Assembly (NCBI GenBank): GCA_026745465.1
Contig: JACYXH010000100.1
Span: 1,166,001 to 1,230,000, forward strand
From: Lota lota
Lineage: Eukaryota > Chordata > Actinopteri > Gadiformes > Lotidae
Length of the DNA stretch: 64,000 nucleotides
Direction: 5' to 3'
The notes below the pieces were generated by a model that was not told the DNA's origin, did no database searches, and was given only the letters and a program-made list of their open reading frames with translations. The position numbers were made by a program, and so were the translations under genes. Below are positions 1 through 36,702 of the stretch, piece after piece. Every line of letters starts with the position of its first letter. Positions within the stretch are counted from its first letter, which is position 1.

Positions 1-537
1 AGACATCATGCAACTAATATGCTCGAAATACATTTTTAGAACATATCAACAAAAAATATCCCAGTTCAATTGTATAATGCTTTTAACGTTTTTATAGGGT
101 TTTAGTCAATTTATAAATGATTCTTCATAGTTTAGTAATTACGTGTGTCATGTAAAAATGCAAAACCATTGACACCCATTTCTAAAAGGAGATGTAACAA
201 AGAAACAACATTATTTTAAATGACTAACCCATTGACACGCTTTGATAACTTCCGGACTTTGCAATAAATCCCATTCACCCAACTAACTCGTGGAATGAAT
301 ATATCCAATCTGGCAATCCTTGAAGTGTCGTCTATTTCCGCCTTGTTGCGCATGAGCGTGAAATGAACATCCTGATTGAGCACAACCAACCCGCCAAATT
401 CTAAAAGAGGCTGACTGTTAGAGATCCGAATTGGGAATAAAGTAAATTTTTACTCGCCAACATTGTAAACTATTACATTGAAATGCTTTCCCGCTCTATG
501 AAGAGAACTGAATAAACCAAAAGTTCAAGACGGCGTT
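1..537 (+). promoter_or_regulatory. kntc1: kntc1 upstream region and probable non-coding first exon
   Basis: The coding start at 807 is preceded by an acceptor-like TTTCATCTAG ending at 791. A donor-like GTAAGT begins at 538, so a 5'UTR exon ending at 537 is likely. Upstream, around 389-399, an E2F-like motif reads ATTTGGCGGG on the minus strand. That would suit a gene expressed in the cell cycle, but function is inference. There is no clear TATA box. The first 300 bases are AT-rich with no recognised gene. Confidence 0.4.
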
Positions 538-806
538 GTAAGTTGTTTTCTAAGTAAATGTCATGGCAAGTTGCCATTTATGTTTTGTTTTCATTAACGT
601 AAGACATCAAAGTGTCAGTTCAGTTAGCATTAGCGTTACGCATTATAATTGAACACCAGCTGATCCCTGTTCTTAGTATGCTGCAAGTGACTTGCTGTAT
701 TGATGTATGTAAATGCCCGTAGTCTTGCTTATCCAAGCCAAGGGGCTGCTACAACGGTTTTGGTAATATGTGGATATTGTATTTCATCTAGTTGGTCGGA
801 AAGACA

Positions 807-25467
<24,661 letters not shown>

Positions 25468-25580
25468 GAGTATGAATCTCAATGTACAATTTGATTTACT
25501 TATGCTACGTTAACATTAGTATTTACTAAATAGGCCACATTTACATTTGCACTTAATATTTGTCTGTTATTACCTGTTAA

Positions 25581-25586
25581 AATAAA
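25581..25586 (+). terminator. kntc1: Probable kntc1 polyadenylation signal (AATAAA)
   Basis: A canonical AATAAA lies 114 nt after the kntc1 stop codon and is the first one seen in the 3' flank. A short 3'UTR is therefore likely. Confidence 0.6.
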
Positions 25587-28059
25587 GGAATTAATCATAT
25601 TCAATTGCAGTTGTACTGGACATGTTCTTTGGAAATACAGAATTACAAAAATAACAATTAAATTTGTCCAAACATTGAGACTTGTTTATGAAATCACATC
25701 TGAATACTCAGTTGGTTTCCCTGCACACACATCTAGACCAGACATGACATTACCACTATGTAATATGACAATGGAAAGTATTCAAACAAGATGCACCTAG
25801 CCGTATTTCTTGGTTTACACATCCGTGTAAGCCCCACTTATTTATAGCTGAGCATTTACTTAAGAACTCTTAAATGTTGGACACTTCATTACAAATGAAG
25901 TGTCCTATTATACTGTTAGTGTACACGTGTGTGTGTGCCCGTATAAAGGTCCAGGCGGAACCCTGAATGTCCTCAGATATTAGCAACACCCCGCCTGATG
26001 GAGCGGTAGAGACTGACGGGGGTGCTGATGGAGATGCCAATGAGTAACCCACACTCCAGCCCAATAGCAGAACTTTAAACTATCTCCAAATGGGGCCATT
26101 GATAAGAGCAACGAGGAACCTTTTTGTATTGTTTTCTATGTATAGCTACATAGCCCTAAATCCAATTTATGTTTCTGAAACTTTTTCAACTGTTGAATAT
26201 CGAAATAAAGTGTCATGGCAGACCTGAGCTGTTCTGGTAGTTTGTTCCACGTCTGTGTTGTACAACAATTTAAAACTGCTTGAACCTGCTTCATTCAAAC
26301 CCTGGGAACAGTGAGCAGGCCCTGCTCTGCATGTGCATGCAGAGCAGACGTGTATTCTGGTATCTATAGGGAGTCGTTCATCATTACTATAATAAATATA
26401 ATAAATACCTTACGTTGATATACAGTTTGATTGCGTTTAAGTGAAAAAAGTAAAACATGTAGAGCTATCAGTTGACGGTGTTTTTGTTGTGGATGAACTC
26501 AGAACCCTGTTATTGAATGATGCATCATGCTACTGATGCTTAACTTAAACTCAAAGTATTCAATTAAATGTATATAGTAACTGTAAGTGCTAAGTTATTT
26601 ATTAATCATGCATCATGAACAGCACTTACAGTAACAATATAGCAAAACGGACTACCTGTTTTACTTCAGCTCTAGATAATGCACACGTCTATAAGTTCTC
26701 TATATGAACACCAGGAGGCACTAGACAACTGCCACTGATTTCTCATTGACACTGGTTTATACATCTTAACTTAAATGTAAGCCTACTGCAAACCACTAGC
26801 CTACAGTAGACCTATAATATACATTTGAAGTCTGATTTTGTATCTTAAGATGCATATAGTTTTTGACTGCCACCCATTGCATCATCGAGAGTCGTGACAA
26901 CTCATTTGCCATGTCTTCTTGTAGCTATACGCAAACAATCATTTTTTAGATGGCAAAAGGGCTCGTTCACGGTTGGATAGGCGACATTAAGTTATGTAAT
27001 TAATTGGAACATGTGCATGTTTGCTATAGCAGAGGGGGATTCAAACCAATAGAAGAAAACACCCTCAAACGCATCCATCATGGTGATTTGACAGTGAACT
27101 AACAATATGTAATATCCTGCTGCCCACTAAATGGTTTCAACATAGTCTTATCTCAAATGGAACGTATTAGTGGGGCGTGTTTTTTGTTGTTGTAATATTT
27201 CAATTTGTCTCCTGACCCTGCTTTCGGCTAGGCAAACAAAGTGCAGATAATCAGGCCCTTCTGGTGGCCCTCACCTTGTTGATGAAACTGCAGACACTTT
27301 CACTGAGCACAGGCCCCTCTGCCCACCATATGGATGGGCGTGTTGTTCTTGATTGGAACTGATTTGATAAGGACTGAATTTATGACACTTGATTGCACTG
27401 CAGGACGTGAAATATGTGCACAAGATCAATACTCTGTTCTGGAACAATAACACCACTGCCCCGGCTCCCATCTGCCATCATTTAATACAATATTAATAAA
27501 TGAATTTTACGTTGCATCCATTACAGGAAATTATTTACAATTCCTTACATAGGTGGAGACATCAAAGCGGATGGAGCTTCCGGTGTATAATGATGACGCT
27601 ATTTTTAGACCGTGAAGTGGGGCGCAGGGTGGACTCAACAGAGCCGAGGTGCACCTGTTGGAAAGGGCGCTCTATGAAGGCTGCTAATAACACCGGATCA
27701 CCTCACCGGTTCAGATCGTGCTGGTCTCTCCGGAGCGGTTTCAACCAGGCGACCGTGATCGTCTAGAGGAACAGGATGCTGTAATCACGCACGTGGACTC
27801 TCCCCGCAGAAACGCACACATAGACCCCTGTGTACAGTTTCCACAGTGACTATTACAGTAGGCTTGTATAGGCTACAATGGAAATAACCTCCACCTGAGG
27901 ATGTGGGACAAACATGTACTGTGAGTCTGACGTTGAAATGACTAGCAGTCCCACCTGTTGCATTCTACTGAGTGTTGCTTCACGTTCACCCTTTCAGGCT
28001 CGGTCAGTGGAAGATCTGCATAAAGATGAACAATAACACCAGCGCGCCGTGCTCTCAGA

Positions 28060-28250
28060 CCCATAGTCTCTCCAGTGTATTGCTGTAGCCTAACCCTGAC
28101 TGCTCCCGACGAGCTGGCTGTCGCCTTGCATGGTTGACTCCGCCGTCGGTGTGTGAATGTGTGTGTGTGTGTGTGTGTATGAACCGTTGTATGTCGCTTT
28201 GGAGAAACGCGTCTACTCAATGCCCTGGATGTAATTGTAAATGTAAGGAA
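28060..28250 (+). mobile_element. SINE-like remnant with an internal (TG)n
   Basis: The text GCCTTGCATGGTTGACTCCGC, then GTGTGTGAATG, a (TG)n run (about 28158-28180), and GTCGCTTTGGAGAAACGCGT with CTACTCAATGCCCTG matches the body-plus-tail layout of widespread teleost SINEs. The tRNA-like head is not clear, so this is probably a 5'-truncated copy. Confidence 0.5.
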
Positions 28251-28362
28251 ATCCATACCAACCCCCAGAGGAAGTGGTAACCAGGCAACTACCGGAGGCG
28301 TGGATGGTCAACTACTAACTTAGACTGTTGTCCATCTGGTCATCCACCCATCAATCCATCCA

Positions 28363-28366
<4 letters not shown>

Positions 28367-28434
<68 letters not shown>
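28367..28434 (+). repeat. (TC)n microsatellite
   Basis: 68 nt of uninterrupted TC after a CCATCCATC-rich lead-in. Confidence 0.95.
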
Positions 28435-28437
<3 letters not shown>

Positions 28438-28972
28438 CTCTCTTTTGTAGTATCTTGTCTGAATATGTCATGATATGACTCGCATTAAAAAGACTTTACA
28501 TCTGGGGATGCAAATGACAGCGCATGCATACTTAAACAAATACACTCCCAAGGGGGTGCCATGGCTGACACAAATAAAAGAGCCGCCGTCCCCGTCTGCG
28601 ACGTCTGCCCAAGTTATGCAAGGCAGACGTGCTGGCGTGAATTGAGCTTCATTTTAAAAGCGCAGAACATGAAAAACAAAACAAAAAAACAACACGAGGG
28701 CAATTCGATGCAATCGAAGAGAGAACAAGAAGGTATTGATTGAGTCTATATGCGGTCGACCGTAATGCCATCTACCCGACATGTTGCCGTACAACCATGT
28801 CCACGTGTGCAGGTGTAATGGCATGAGAATTCAAGAGAGAGCTGGTTAGCTCTCTGGGACCTTTCCATCCACGCAGACAAGATGAGATCAGTTCCCTTTT
28901 CTCAAAGGGTCATGTATACACACGGACCAATTGGAACTTGACGGGATGTCCTCCAACGGTGGATGTTTTTTT

Positions 28973-28974
<2 letters not shown>

Positions 28975-29004
<30 letters not shown>
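28975..29004 (+). repeat. Poly-G homopolymer, 30 nt
   Basis: Thirty consecutive G following eight T. One of the longest G runs in the window; length in an assembly is error-prone. Confidence 0.9.
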
Positions 29005-29005
<1 letters not shown>

Positions 29006-30987
29006 GTTGTATTTGAAAGCGTGAGGAGATTTGAGACTTCACCGTCTTGTAGGTTGTCTTTTAGGCATTCCTTTTTCATTCCGTTGTGGTGTTTTGCTGT
29101 GGCCACATTAATTACAAGGTGCTGGGCAACGGGTCGCTCCGTGGGAACGCTACTCACTGTTACACCTTGTGTCAACAAACACTATTTTCCACTTTCTGAC
29201 ATTCCATGTGGAATCGATGTCAAGATACACGTAACATGTTTTCACATGGGGCATCTGCGGCTCTGTATTAAATCAATCTTTTTAATACCAATACTACTAC
29301 TACTAATAATGTATTATTATAACTAACTAACAGCTGTCCACCAGATGATCTGAAGATGGTGAACCTCTACTCTAAGCCATTAAATGTGCACTATGGCAGA
29401 CAGTCTCAGTCACCTGAACCAAGTGCTTGGCACCAGGGACGACGAAGCCCAGTCCCCTCCCAGCGAGGCTCCTCCGCCGCCATGCTCTGCCCTGCTTAAG
29501 ATTCACTTCAGCAGGTTTCTGGCTGCTCTTGACGCCAGACGTACTCAAGGTGCTTGATGGGAGGAAAGGCACGCAATCCATCAGCGTCGCCATCCATATT
29601 TTGCCCCCGACCTCGCTCGACCCTCAACAACAACAAGAACAACAACAACAACTTCTTCAATACGTTCTGCTGCAGACACATACTACGCATGATGCGATTG
29701 GAGGTGACTTCCGAAGTATAAATACAATCCTGACATCTTGGCACCCCCCCCCAAAAAAAGCTTATTGTGCTATTGTTGACAAAAAACAAGGGGGGGAAAA
29801 AGGAGTCCAGAGCATTCATAGACCTGCACATCTACCAGGGGTAGGTCATGCTGCTGACACGCACTATGCACTGTCCTCGTCTAGCAGCGTTTATACCACA
29901 CTTACATTGGAACACATTTAACCAGCCAGTCATGTGGAAGCTGTCCCCTCCCTACGCAGATTGCCACAAAGAAAGCACTTGGTAAATACATCCATCAATC
30001 AATTTGGGTTCAATTATTCTTAGAGATCTATAAGGATTGATGTCTTTTTTGATGGAACGATCTGGGAAATGCTGAATCTCACTGTAACATAGAGGCCATG
30101 TTTTGCTATCATTGATCCGTGCAATCAATTGTGGGGTATTTTTAGATGGATGCAGGGAGTCTAGGACATCAGGAACAACACTATGTTGTGGCACTTGGTT
30201 TGAAGCATAAAGGTTTAATCATTTGATTTGAAACTGCAAAAGAGACTTGCTATACTTTCCAAAGACACAGAGAGAAATATCAGCAAGTGCAAAGAGCTCT
30301 ATGCATTTATGTATGTTATCTAAACACTAGCAATATATATTTACATCATCTCAACACAATAGCAATAAGTATTTACAGAGAAGGAACCATGACATTGTCC
30401 TGTATGGTGCGTTGCATTATGTTTTGTGACACTTGATATATAACAATTGCAGGGAACATTTTATTACAAAAAGCCCACAGATATATATTGCTGCATGGGC
30501 CCCTTTGAAGGGCCATATAACTGTATCGTTTTTCTATCTATTTTCTTAAGGTTTTGGATAACAGAACTCACATTACCATGATGCAAGTAAATAATTCATC
30601 ACATGGAACGCCTGCAGAAACACTCAACGCCCTGATGTTCTCTCCATCGGAATTGTAATGAGCTACTTCCAATGGGTGATCATTAACACATTATGGCTCA
30701 CTATCCCTTTATAATTGCTTGTTTTCACCAGTGTTATTAAAATAACTTATTCGCCGACTCCCTTTCTCTCGTTACCATCTGGGCGGTACGATACCCTTCT
30801 TACATTGGCAAGACGTGGTGAAAAGCACTGTTTAACCGTGTTCGGTCATAACCACCTGGCTTCCAGGAAACATGTTGTTCAACGCAAGAAGTATTATTTC
30901 AAACCATTACATTACATTGTGTTGCCATTTACACACCCATACACGCCATAGGTTAATGCACAATGGAGACGAAAATCGATATAGACA

Positions 30988-30988
<1 letters not shown>

Positions 30989-31024
<36 letters not shown>
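30989..31024. repeat. (TA)n microsatellite
   Basis: About 36 nt of TA, followed after a short gap by a second TA-rich, self-complementary stretch to 31080. Confidence 0.9.
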
Positions 31025-31025
<1 letters not shown>

Positions 31026-31403
31026 TTGTGTGTGTGTGCACAATATATACTTATGTATATATATATATATAGATATATATAAAAATAAGTGCTTGTGTCT
31101 TCCTTCGTCCTGTATGAAATTATATTACAGTCAACAACCTTTGTACCCTCATTCAGTTATTTACTTCCTCTTGCACGGTATTAAGGGCACTGTGTCATCA
31201 TGGCTCATAAACTTGCTGTCAGTCTTCCACCGCTGATAAGCGTATCGCAATGAGATACCCAATCTAAAGCTTTAGGGAAATGTCCCCCCCGTGCCTGAGA
31301 AGATCCCAATGCAGTGTCTTTGATGAGCAACCAACGACGCGGCGACGAGCGTGGCTCCTGTCGGCTCTTCCTGTTGTCCGGTGTCTCCCTGAAAGACCCC
31401 GCT

Positions 31404-32528
31404 TTAAGAGTGGATGCTGACCGATCCTTTGCTCAGGTTGGACTCCTTGGTGACCTCTGTGCTCATGGCGGAGAGGGGGAGGTTCTCGTAGCGCTCCGCC
31501 ACCCCCCAGCAGCGGCAGTGCGACAGCGTGGACTTGAGCTGCTTCTGGAAGTTGTTGTTGAGGAAGCCGTAGACGATGGGGTTGACGCAGGTGGACGCCA
31601 TGGCCATGAGGTGGCACAAGGAGAAGATGAGGTCGTGCTGGCAGGAGATCATGAGCTCGTGGTGCCAGTCGAACACCGTGTTGAAGATGTTGAGCGGCAG
31701 CCAGCAGAGGGCGAACAGCCCCACGATGGAGCCCAGCATGACGTTGATCCTCCGGGACCCCTTGGCCCTGTTGTCCCTGGAGGAGTCCCGGGCCCGCTCC
31801 ACCATGTCCTTCCTCCTCCGCAGCCGCAGGAAGATGCTCAGGTAGCAGATGGCGATGAGTGCCAGCGGCAGGAGGTACTGGAAGACCAGCAGGGACGTGG
31901 TGTAGGCCAGGCGGTTGTTATCTGTGGGCCAGCTCTCGATGCACAACCAGTGGTCCTGGACGGGGAAAGGGAGGCTGAGGTTCTGGAGGGGCATGCTGTC
32001 GAGCACGTTGTACGAGAGGAAAGGCACGGAGATGAGGCAGGCCACCACCCAGATGACGCCCACCGCCAGGTAGGACTGGCTGACCATGGGTTTCCACCCC
32101 GTGGGGTGGATGATGAGCTGGTAGCGCTCCATGGCGATGAGCACCAGGGAGAAGATGGACACCGTCACCGAGATGCACTGCACGAACGGGGTGAGTTTAC
32201 AGAGGGCTTCTCCCAGGATCCAGTGGTCCATCAGGGTGTAGATGAGCGTGACGGGCAGGCACACGATGCACATGAGGATGTCCGAGCACGACAGGTTGGC
32301 GATGAAGATGTTGGTGACGTTGTGCATCTCCTTTTGCCGGGTGATGACGAAGACCAGGCAGGAGTTGCCCATGATCCCCACCGCTATCATGGCGCTGTAG
32401 ACCATGATGAGGAAGGTGGTGCCACTCTTGGAGGACGGACACTCCTCCCCCTCCCATGTAAACTGGCTGAGGCTGTAATTGGTTTTGTGGTGTGACTCCA
32501 TGATGAATGGAGTGATGGCTTTCTCCAT
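31404..32528 (-). CDS. Neuropeptide Y / peptide YY family receptor, Y1 subfamily (probably Y8/Yb type)
   Basis: An intronless 374-residue rhodopsin-class GPCR that would bind NPY/PYY-type peptides at the cell surface and signal through Gi/o (family knowledge). Visible features: seven hydrophobic segments; [15 protein letters not shown] in TM2; [14 protein letters not shown]; Cys before TM3 and in ECL2; [14 protein letters not shown] after TM3; [17 protein letters not shown] in TM6; [14 protein letters not shown] (NPxxY) in TM7; and CRCW, a likely palmitoylation site. I start at 32528 (MEKAITPF) because the longer open frame upstream has no ATG, only a TTG. The sequence shares features with both Y4 and Y8; conserved [15 protein letters not shown] and the tail favour Y8 (fish Yb/Yc), but this is a judgement. 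ERY replaces the ERH of mammalian Y1/Y4. Gene orientation is opposite to both flanking genes. Confidence 0.9.
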   Translation of the reverse strand: MEKAITPFIMESHHKTNYSLSQFTWEGEECPSSKSGTTFLIMVYSAMIAVGIMGNSCLVFVITRQKEMHNVTNIFIANLSCSDILMCIVCLPVTLIYTLMDHWILGEALCKLTPFVQCISVTVSIFSLVLIAMERYQLIIHPTGWKPMVSQSYLAVGVIWVVACLISVPFLSYNVLDSMPLQNLSLPFPVQDHWLCIESWPTDNNRLAYTTSLLVFQYLLPLALIAICYLSIFLRLRRRKDMVERARDSSRDNRAKGSRRINVMLGSIVGLFALCWLPLNIFNTVFDWHHELMISCQHDLIFSLCHLMAMASTCVNPIVYGFLNNNFQKQLKSTLSHCRCWGVAERYENLPLSAMSTEVTKESNLSKGSVSIHS

Positions 32529-33393
32529 TGGCTGTAAGCTAATTGGCTCGTACGGATCGGCAGCAGTTATCAATGATTGATAAAACGTGCGTTCATCACA
32601 GGTCTACATCATCTTTCTGCATTGTCGTCTTCCTTTCTCGGCCTGAAAGAGGGGAGGGATACAGGTAAAAGTAATCATCTTAATGTCAGTCGATAAACAA
32701 ATTTGAATAACGTATGAATCCGGGATATTCAATGAAACACAGACAGATTGCAGTCAGGAGAGAACTGCCAAGCCACACACACACACAAAAAAAAAAACAT
32801 TTCTGGATAATCACTGGACCATTTTTGAAAGAGCATTGTACATCACGCTCCACCAGAGAAGTTCAAATTCACACAGCTCTTGTGTGTTATTCCACCGTGC
32901 TCAGAGGTTTTCATGTCATATGCAGCTGTGTCAACATGAACACTAAAGCATGGTACAAGAGAGAATAATAATCATAACAATAATAACGAGAGTGAGAGAG
33001 AACCGTTTGTCTTGTGGCATACTCAAATCATGAGGCCCTGACGAAAAGTTGAAGAAATTGTGGGTACGAGGCACAGCAGCAAATGATGCAGGGATGGCAA
33101 GCCATTAGGAGACAAAGATCCACACTCTGGTATCATTACAGAAAGATGAGATGGGTTTAAAATTCCATCACAATACCAGTATTAATATCTGGGCATTTGA
33201 AAGACTTATTTGTTATGTTTGTCCTCTTATTTTATTTGGCCTAATCTTGTCATTTTGTCTAAAAACTAATTTAGAACTGTTTTCTGATTCAGGGGGTTTC
33301 GTTGATCATATTAAAGATTAAGATGAAAGTAAAAATGCAATTTCTTTATGCTAGGCCATGAGAAAGTGAATTGTGTCCAGATTGCAGAAATAC

Positions 33394-33433
<40 letters not shown>

Positions 33434-34850
33434 ACAAGTGTGTGCGTATGTGTTAGTATGTGCGTGTGTGTGTGTGTGTGTATTCATAACCATATATCCT
33501 AAGACATCAATCAAAAACAACTTTGATCAACCAGGATCTTTTAACCAGATCTCAACTAAATAAATTGGTTGAAATGGGCTATGGCCACAGAACTAGAATC
33601 TGGTGCCACATAAATGCATCATCTTGAAATGCGGAATTGATAATGTAATTATAGATACCAATAATCCATATGCATTTTGTAATTATTAATGGCTATCTTT
33701 TCAAGCCGTCGAAAAGCACACAATTTCAGTGGAATTTGAGTTCCCTTCCAATGGCCTTGTGACATGTTATGTCTGGATACGCCTGGGAAGTAATGTCCCA
33801 TGGAGTAAAATGTCCCCATTAAGAGAGCGACGGTTTAACCAGTACGCCTATTGGTTCACCAAAATGCTCCAAAAAGTAGGCTATAACAAAATGTGAGTCA
33901 GGCTGCAATCCTTGAATCACGTTGAATGGACATAATGCTGCAATTATTCAAATTAGGCATAAAACCATTGGACGATGATTCAATCGTGTATAATGTAATA
34001 AAGCCTGATACACTTCACACAACATGTTTACATTTTCTACAAACCAACTTAGTGATGGATATACAGAATCCTCAAGTGCGCAGTTAAAATACATATGTAT
34101 TTTCTTTTTTTTTTAACTGGAGTCCTGGATTGAGAACAGCAACAATAATCTAACGTCAAAAATGTGTATGACAGCGGTCTTGGGCACTATTCGACCAGAA
34201 CATGTAGTCAAGTGTATGCTCATTGCGATGCTATATTTAGTTTAGACGGGTACAATGTGGCATAGTCCCCAGCAGAGCAAGAGACGCTCACTAAATCAGC
34301 GCTGCATACTCTAATTCACTTTGGATGTATTGTGGATTCACCGTGGCAATGCAAATCCCACCTGACAACTACATTATTTAAATAATACCTGTTAGATGAT
34401 CAATTAGACTACTATAATATATGAAATAGCATACCTAGAAATAGTTGATTTCATATTAAACTATGTCCAACCAGAGAAACAGAAACAACAACTCAACATT
34501 AACTGAAGGGGGGGAAAAAATGAAAATACAATATTCATAGAGTCCTTTTCTACTTACCTACATATTAGCTCTCATTTAACTTGGAATATCGGCTTGGCGA
34601 AAACATGGCACAGTTTTCACCCAGCGGGAGGTAGGAGGTGACCAGCTCGAGTCGCTGATTTATCCACTATATCTCTTAAAGCAACCCGATGCCTTCAGTG
34701 CGAGCAGGGATGTGATTGGAAGCGGGTTATGTAATAGTCCTTCTCAGAGACTCCAGTGCGCAAGGGAACGCGCAAGCACGAGTTAACGCACTACACTCCT
34801 AAAACCTTATCTCCCCCGCCTTAAGGCACCGGCTGTACCAAACGGACATT
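32529..34850 (-). promoter_or_regulatory. NPY receptor 5'UTR exons, intron and probable promoter region
   Basis: On the minus strand a strong acceptor (CCCTCCCCTCTTTCAG) ends at 32643, so a 5'UTR exon runs from 32642 into the coding start. A consensus donor TAG|GTAAGTAG at 34558/34557 would end the first non-coding exon, giving an intron of about 1.9 kb. A 5'UTR intron is usual for Y1-subfamily genes. Sequence above 34560 to about 34850 is the probable first exon and promoter. The intron (32644-34557) includes (TG)n at 33396-33432 and no other recognised gene. Confidence 0.55.
33396..33480 (+). repeat. (TG)n microsatellite, interrupted
   Basis: TG repeat at 33396-33432 continues as imperfect GTG/TATG units to about 33480, inside the putative NPY-receptor 5'UTR intron. 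Confidence 0.85.
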
Positions 34851-35828
34851 AAAACAATGTATATGTCATTCTTTCAACACTCAAATTACACCAAACCGTG
34901 TCCTTGTGTCTACGCACGCGTGGGGTTGGAGTTGTGTGCCGTGTGCTGAATCGCATTTTGCGTCTCACTATTCCTTTTGTCCTCTTGTCTCTCAGCAAGG
35001 GGCAGCCACATGGTGTTGGATGAGTGACAGCAAAAATGTGTCTGGAGAACATTCTCATGACTATATTGATATTTTGTCTCGTTGTTTTTGTTGTTGTTGT
35101 TGTCATTAGCAAATGTACAAACGTGGAGTTAATTGTGGAGTTTGTGATAGGCGTGATAAGCTAAACAGCTTTTTATACATTGGAAATAATACCATGAAAA
35201 ATCCGATAGCTGGTAAAGTGGTACTAATCTCTTCAAGAATGAGGTTGAACAACATGTGTTAATGAAATAAGGATGGACAATGGATTGACAGGTCCTTCAT
35301 TAAAAAAAAGTGCTGGTGCAGTCACGCGGATGCAAACAACAGAAATGTGTGTTCCCATCGTCTCACGTGACGTGACGCATAATCAAAGAGTATGGCATAA
35401 ACGTTGACGACCCTGAAAAAGTGGACATAATGGATCGCGTTTATTGGGCCACCAATAACCTCACATTCGTTCATGTCTGAGCAACGACCTTTGTCCTTGG
35501 CACCGCAGGCTTCCTCGGATCGTACGGTGGCAAGGACATAAACCGCTGCATGTCGCCTTTGGTATTGTTGGTTTTTGTTGTCGTTGTTGTTGTTTTTGCT
35601 TTTCTTCTATGCAATTGAATAGAAATGTGGTCCATTGTTCGTGCCTTGTTTGGTTTCGAAATGCGTCAGATGCGCTGAGAGCATCTAAGCAGCATTATGA
35701 GGCACCATCACATCTGACAGACGCTCGCACATGAAACTATTTTAAAGTCTATTATGTTGCACATTTTCTGCTTGGTACCGGCTCCAACACTCTGACTTCA
35801 CACTGTCCCCCACACACTCCTGCTGTTG

Positions 35829-35837
35829 CAGTGTGTG

Positions 35838-35868
<31 letters not shown>

Positions 35869-36129
35869 ATTCGTTGTACATGTTTGTGTGTGTGCATGTG
35901 CGTTGTATGTGTGTGTGTGTGTTGTGCCTGCGTGTGTTTTGCATTGTACACATTGGTGTGCACGCATGTGTGTTGTGTGTGTTTGTGTGTGTGTGTGCGT
36001 GTGTGTGTATATTGTGCCTGCGTGTGTGTTGTGCATTGTACACATTTGTGTGCAGGCATGTGTTGTGTGTGCATGTCTGTGTGTGAGTGTGCGTGTGTGT
36101 GTGCGTGTGTGTGTGCGTGTGTGCATGGG

Positions 36130-36174
<45 letters not shown>

Positions 36175-36305
36175 AGGCGTCTCCACACTTTGTCTCCACG
36201 ACTCCTTTGTCTGAATGGTAGAACAGAGGGACGATCTGACGGGACTTGGCACACACACACACACACACATGCACACACATGCACACACACACACGCACAC
36301 GCACA
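35829..36305 (+). repeat. Compound (TG)n then (CA)n microsatellite
   Basis: Imperfect TG/GCGTG/TATTG repeats run to about 36172. They are followed by 70 nt of unique sequence and an oppositely oriented CA stretch at 36249-36305, forming a large imperfect inverted repeat. Long Cys/Val and Thr/His open frames here are artefacts of the repeat. Confidence 0.9.
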
Positions 36306-36572
36306 TTCTGCGTGGAAACAACGTGTAAACGGTTGGACCCCTGGAGGTTATAGCCGGGGAGAAGCGGAGGAGCTGTGAGCCGGAGCCAAAGGCTCTGGGA
36401 CTAATATAAGCACTAATAACACACCAGTAAAAATAATCTCATGACTTCAATGTCCGTCACCGTGAGGCTGCTGACGACGGCGGCGCAGTTCAACGGCAAT
36501 TACTCACTCACCATGTTTGTCCTCCCTTTTTATGACAAGTATCAGTTTCTCTTCGGAGCCGTGTTCTGATTC

Positions 36573-36606
<34 letters not shown>

Positions 36607-36702
36607 GGCATCGACGGAGCACCAACGCCGTGGCGCACGGCCTTCGGGGGGGGGGGACTCGGGCATCGACGGAGCACCAACGCCGTGGCGCACGGCCTTC
36701 GG
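36573..36702 (+). repeat. Poly-G (29 nt) plus a tandemly duplicated 46-bp GC-rich unit
   Basis: Twenty-nine G are followed by a segment starting GACTCGGGCATCGACGG (36601). It is repeated from 36656, the copies being separated by another G run. Confidence 0.85.

Larger units (their letters stand above)
25600..31262. other. Intergenic region between kntc1 and the NPY receptor
   Basis: No exon with convincing codon structure and splice sites was found. Contents: a SINE-like remnant (28060-28250), (TC)n at 28367-28434, 30 consecutive G at 28975-29004, a CAA-rich patch near 29625-29650, and an AT repeat at 30989-31024. A 54-codon open frame at 29393-29557 is discussed as a finding only. The two neighbouring genes converge on this region. 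Confidence 0.6.

Noticed and set aside
31314-32495. 393-codon open frame on the + strand
   Set aside because: It is antisense to the NPY receptor. Its composition (Val/Asp/Glu/His-rich) follows from the GC-rich receptor codons, and the minus strand encodes a clear seven-helix protein.
32529-32573. Longer N-terminus of the NPY receptor from 32573
   Set aside because: The codon at 32573 is TTG, not ATG. The first ATG in frame is at 32528, and a strong acceptor at 32643 places the rest in the 5'UTR.
35742-36378. Long Cys/Val and Thr/His open frames
   Set aside because: Translation of (TG)n/(CA)n repeats on both strands; the same applies at 12.6-12.9, 18.9-19.1, 21.9-22.1, 57.9-58.1 and 63.5-63.7 kb.
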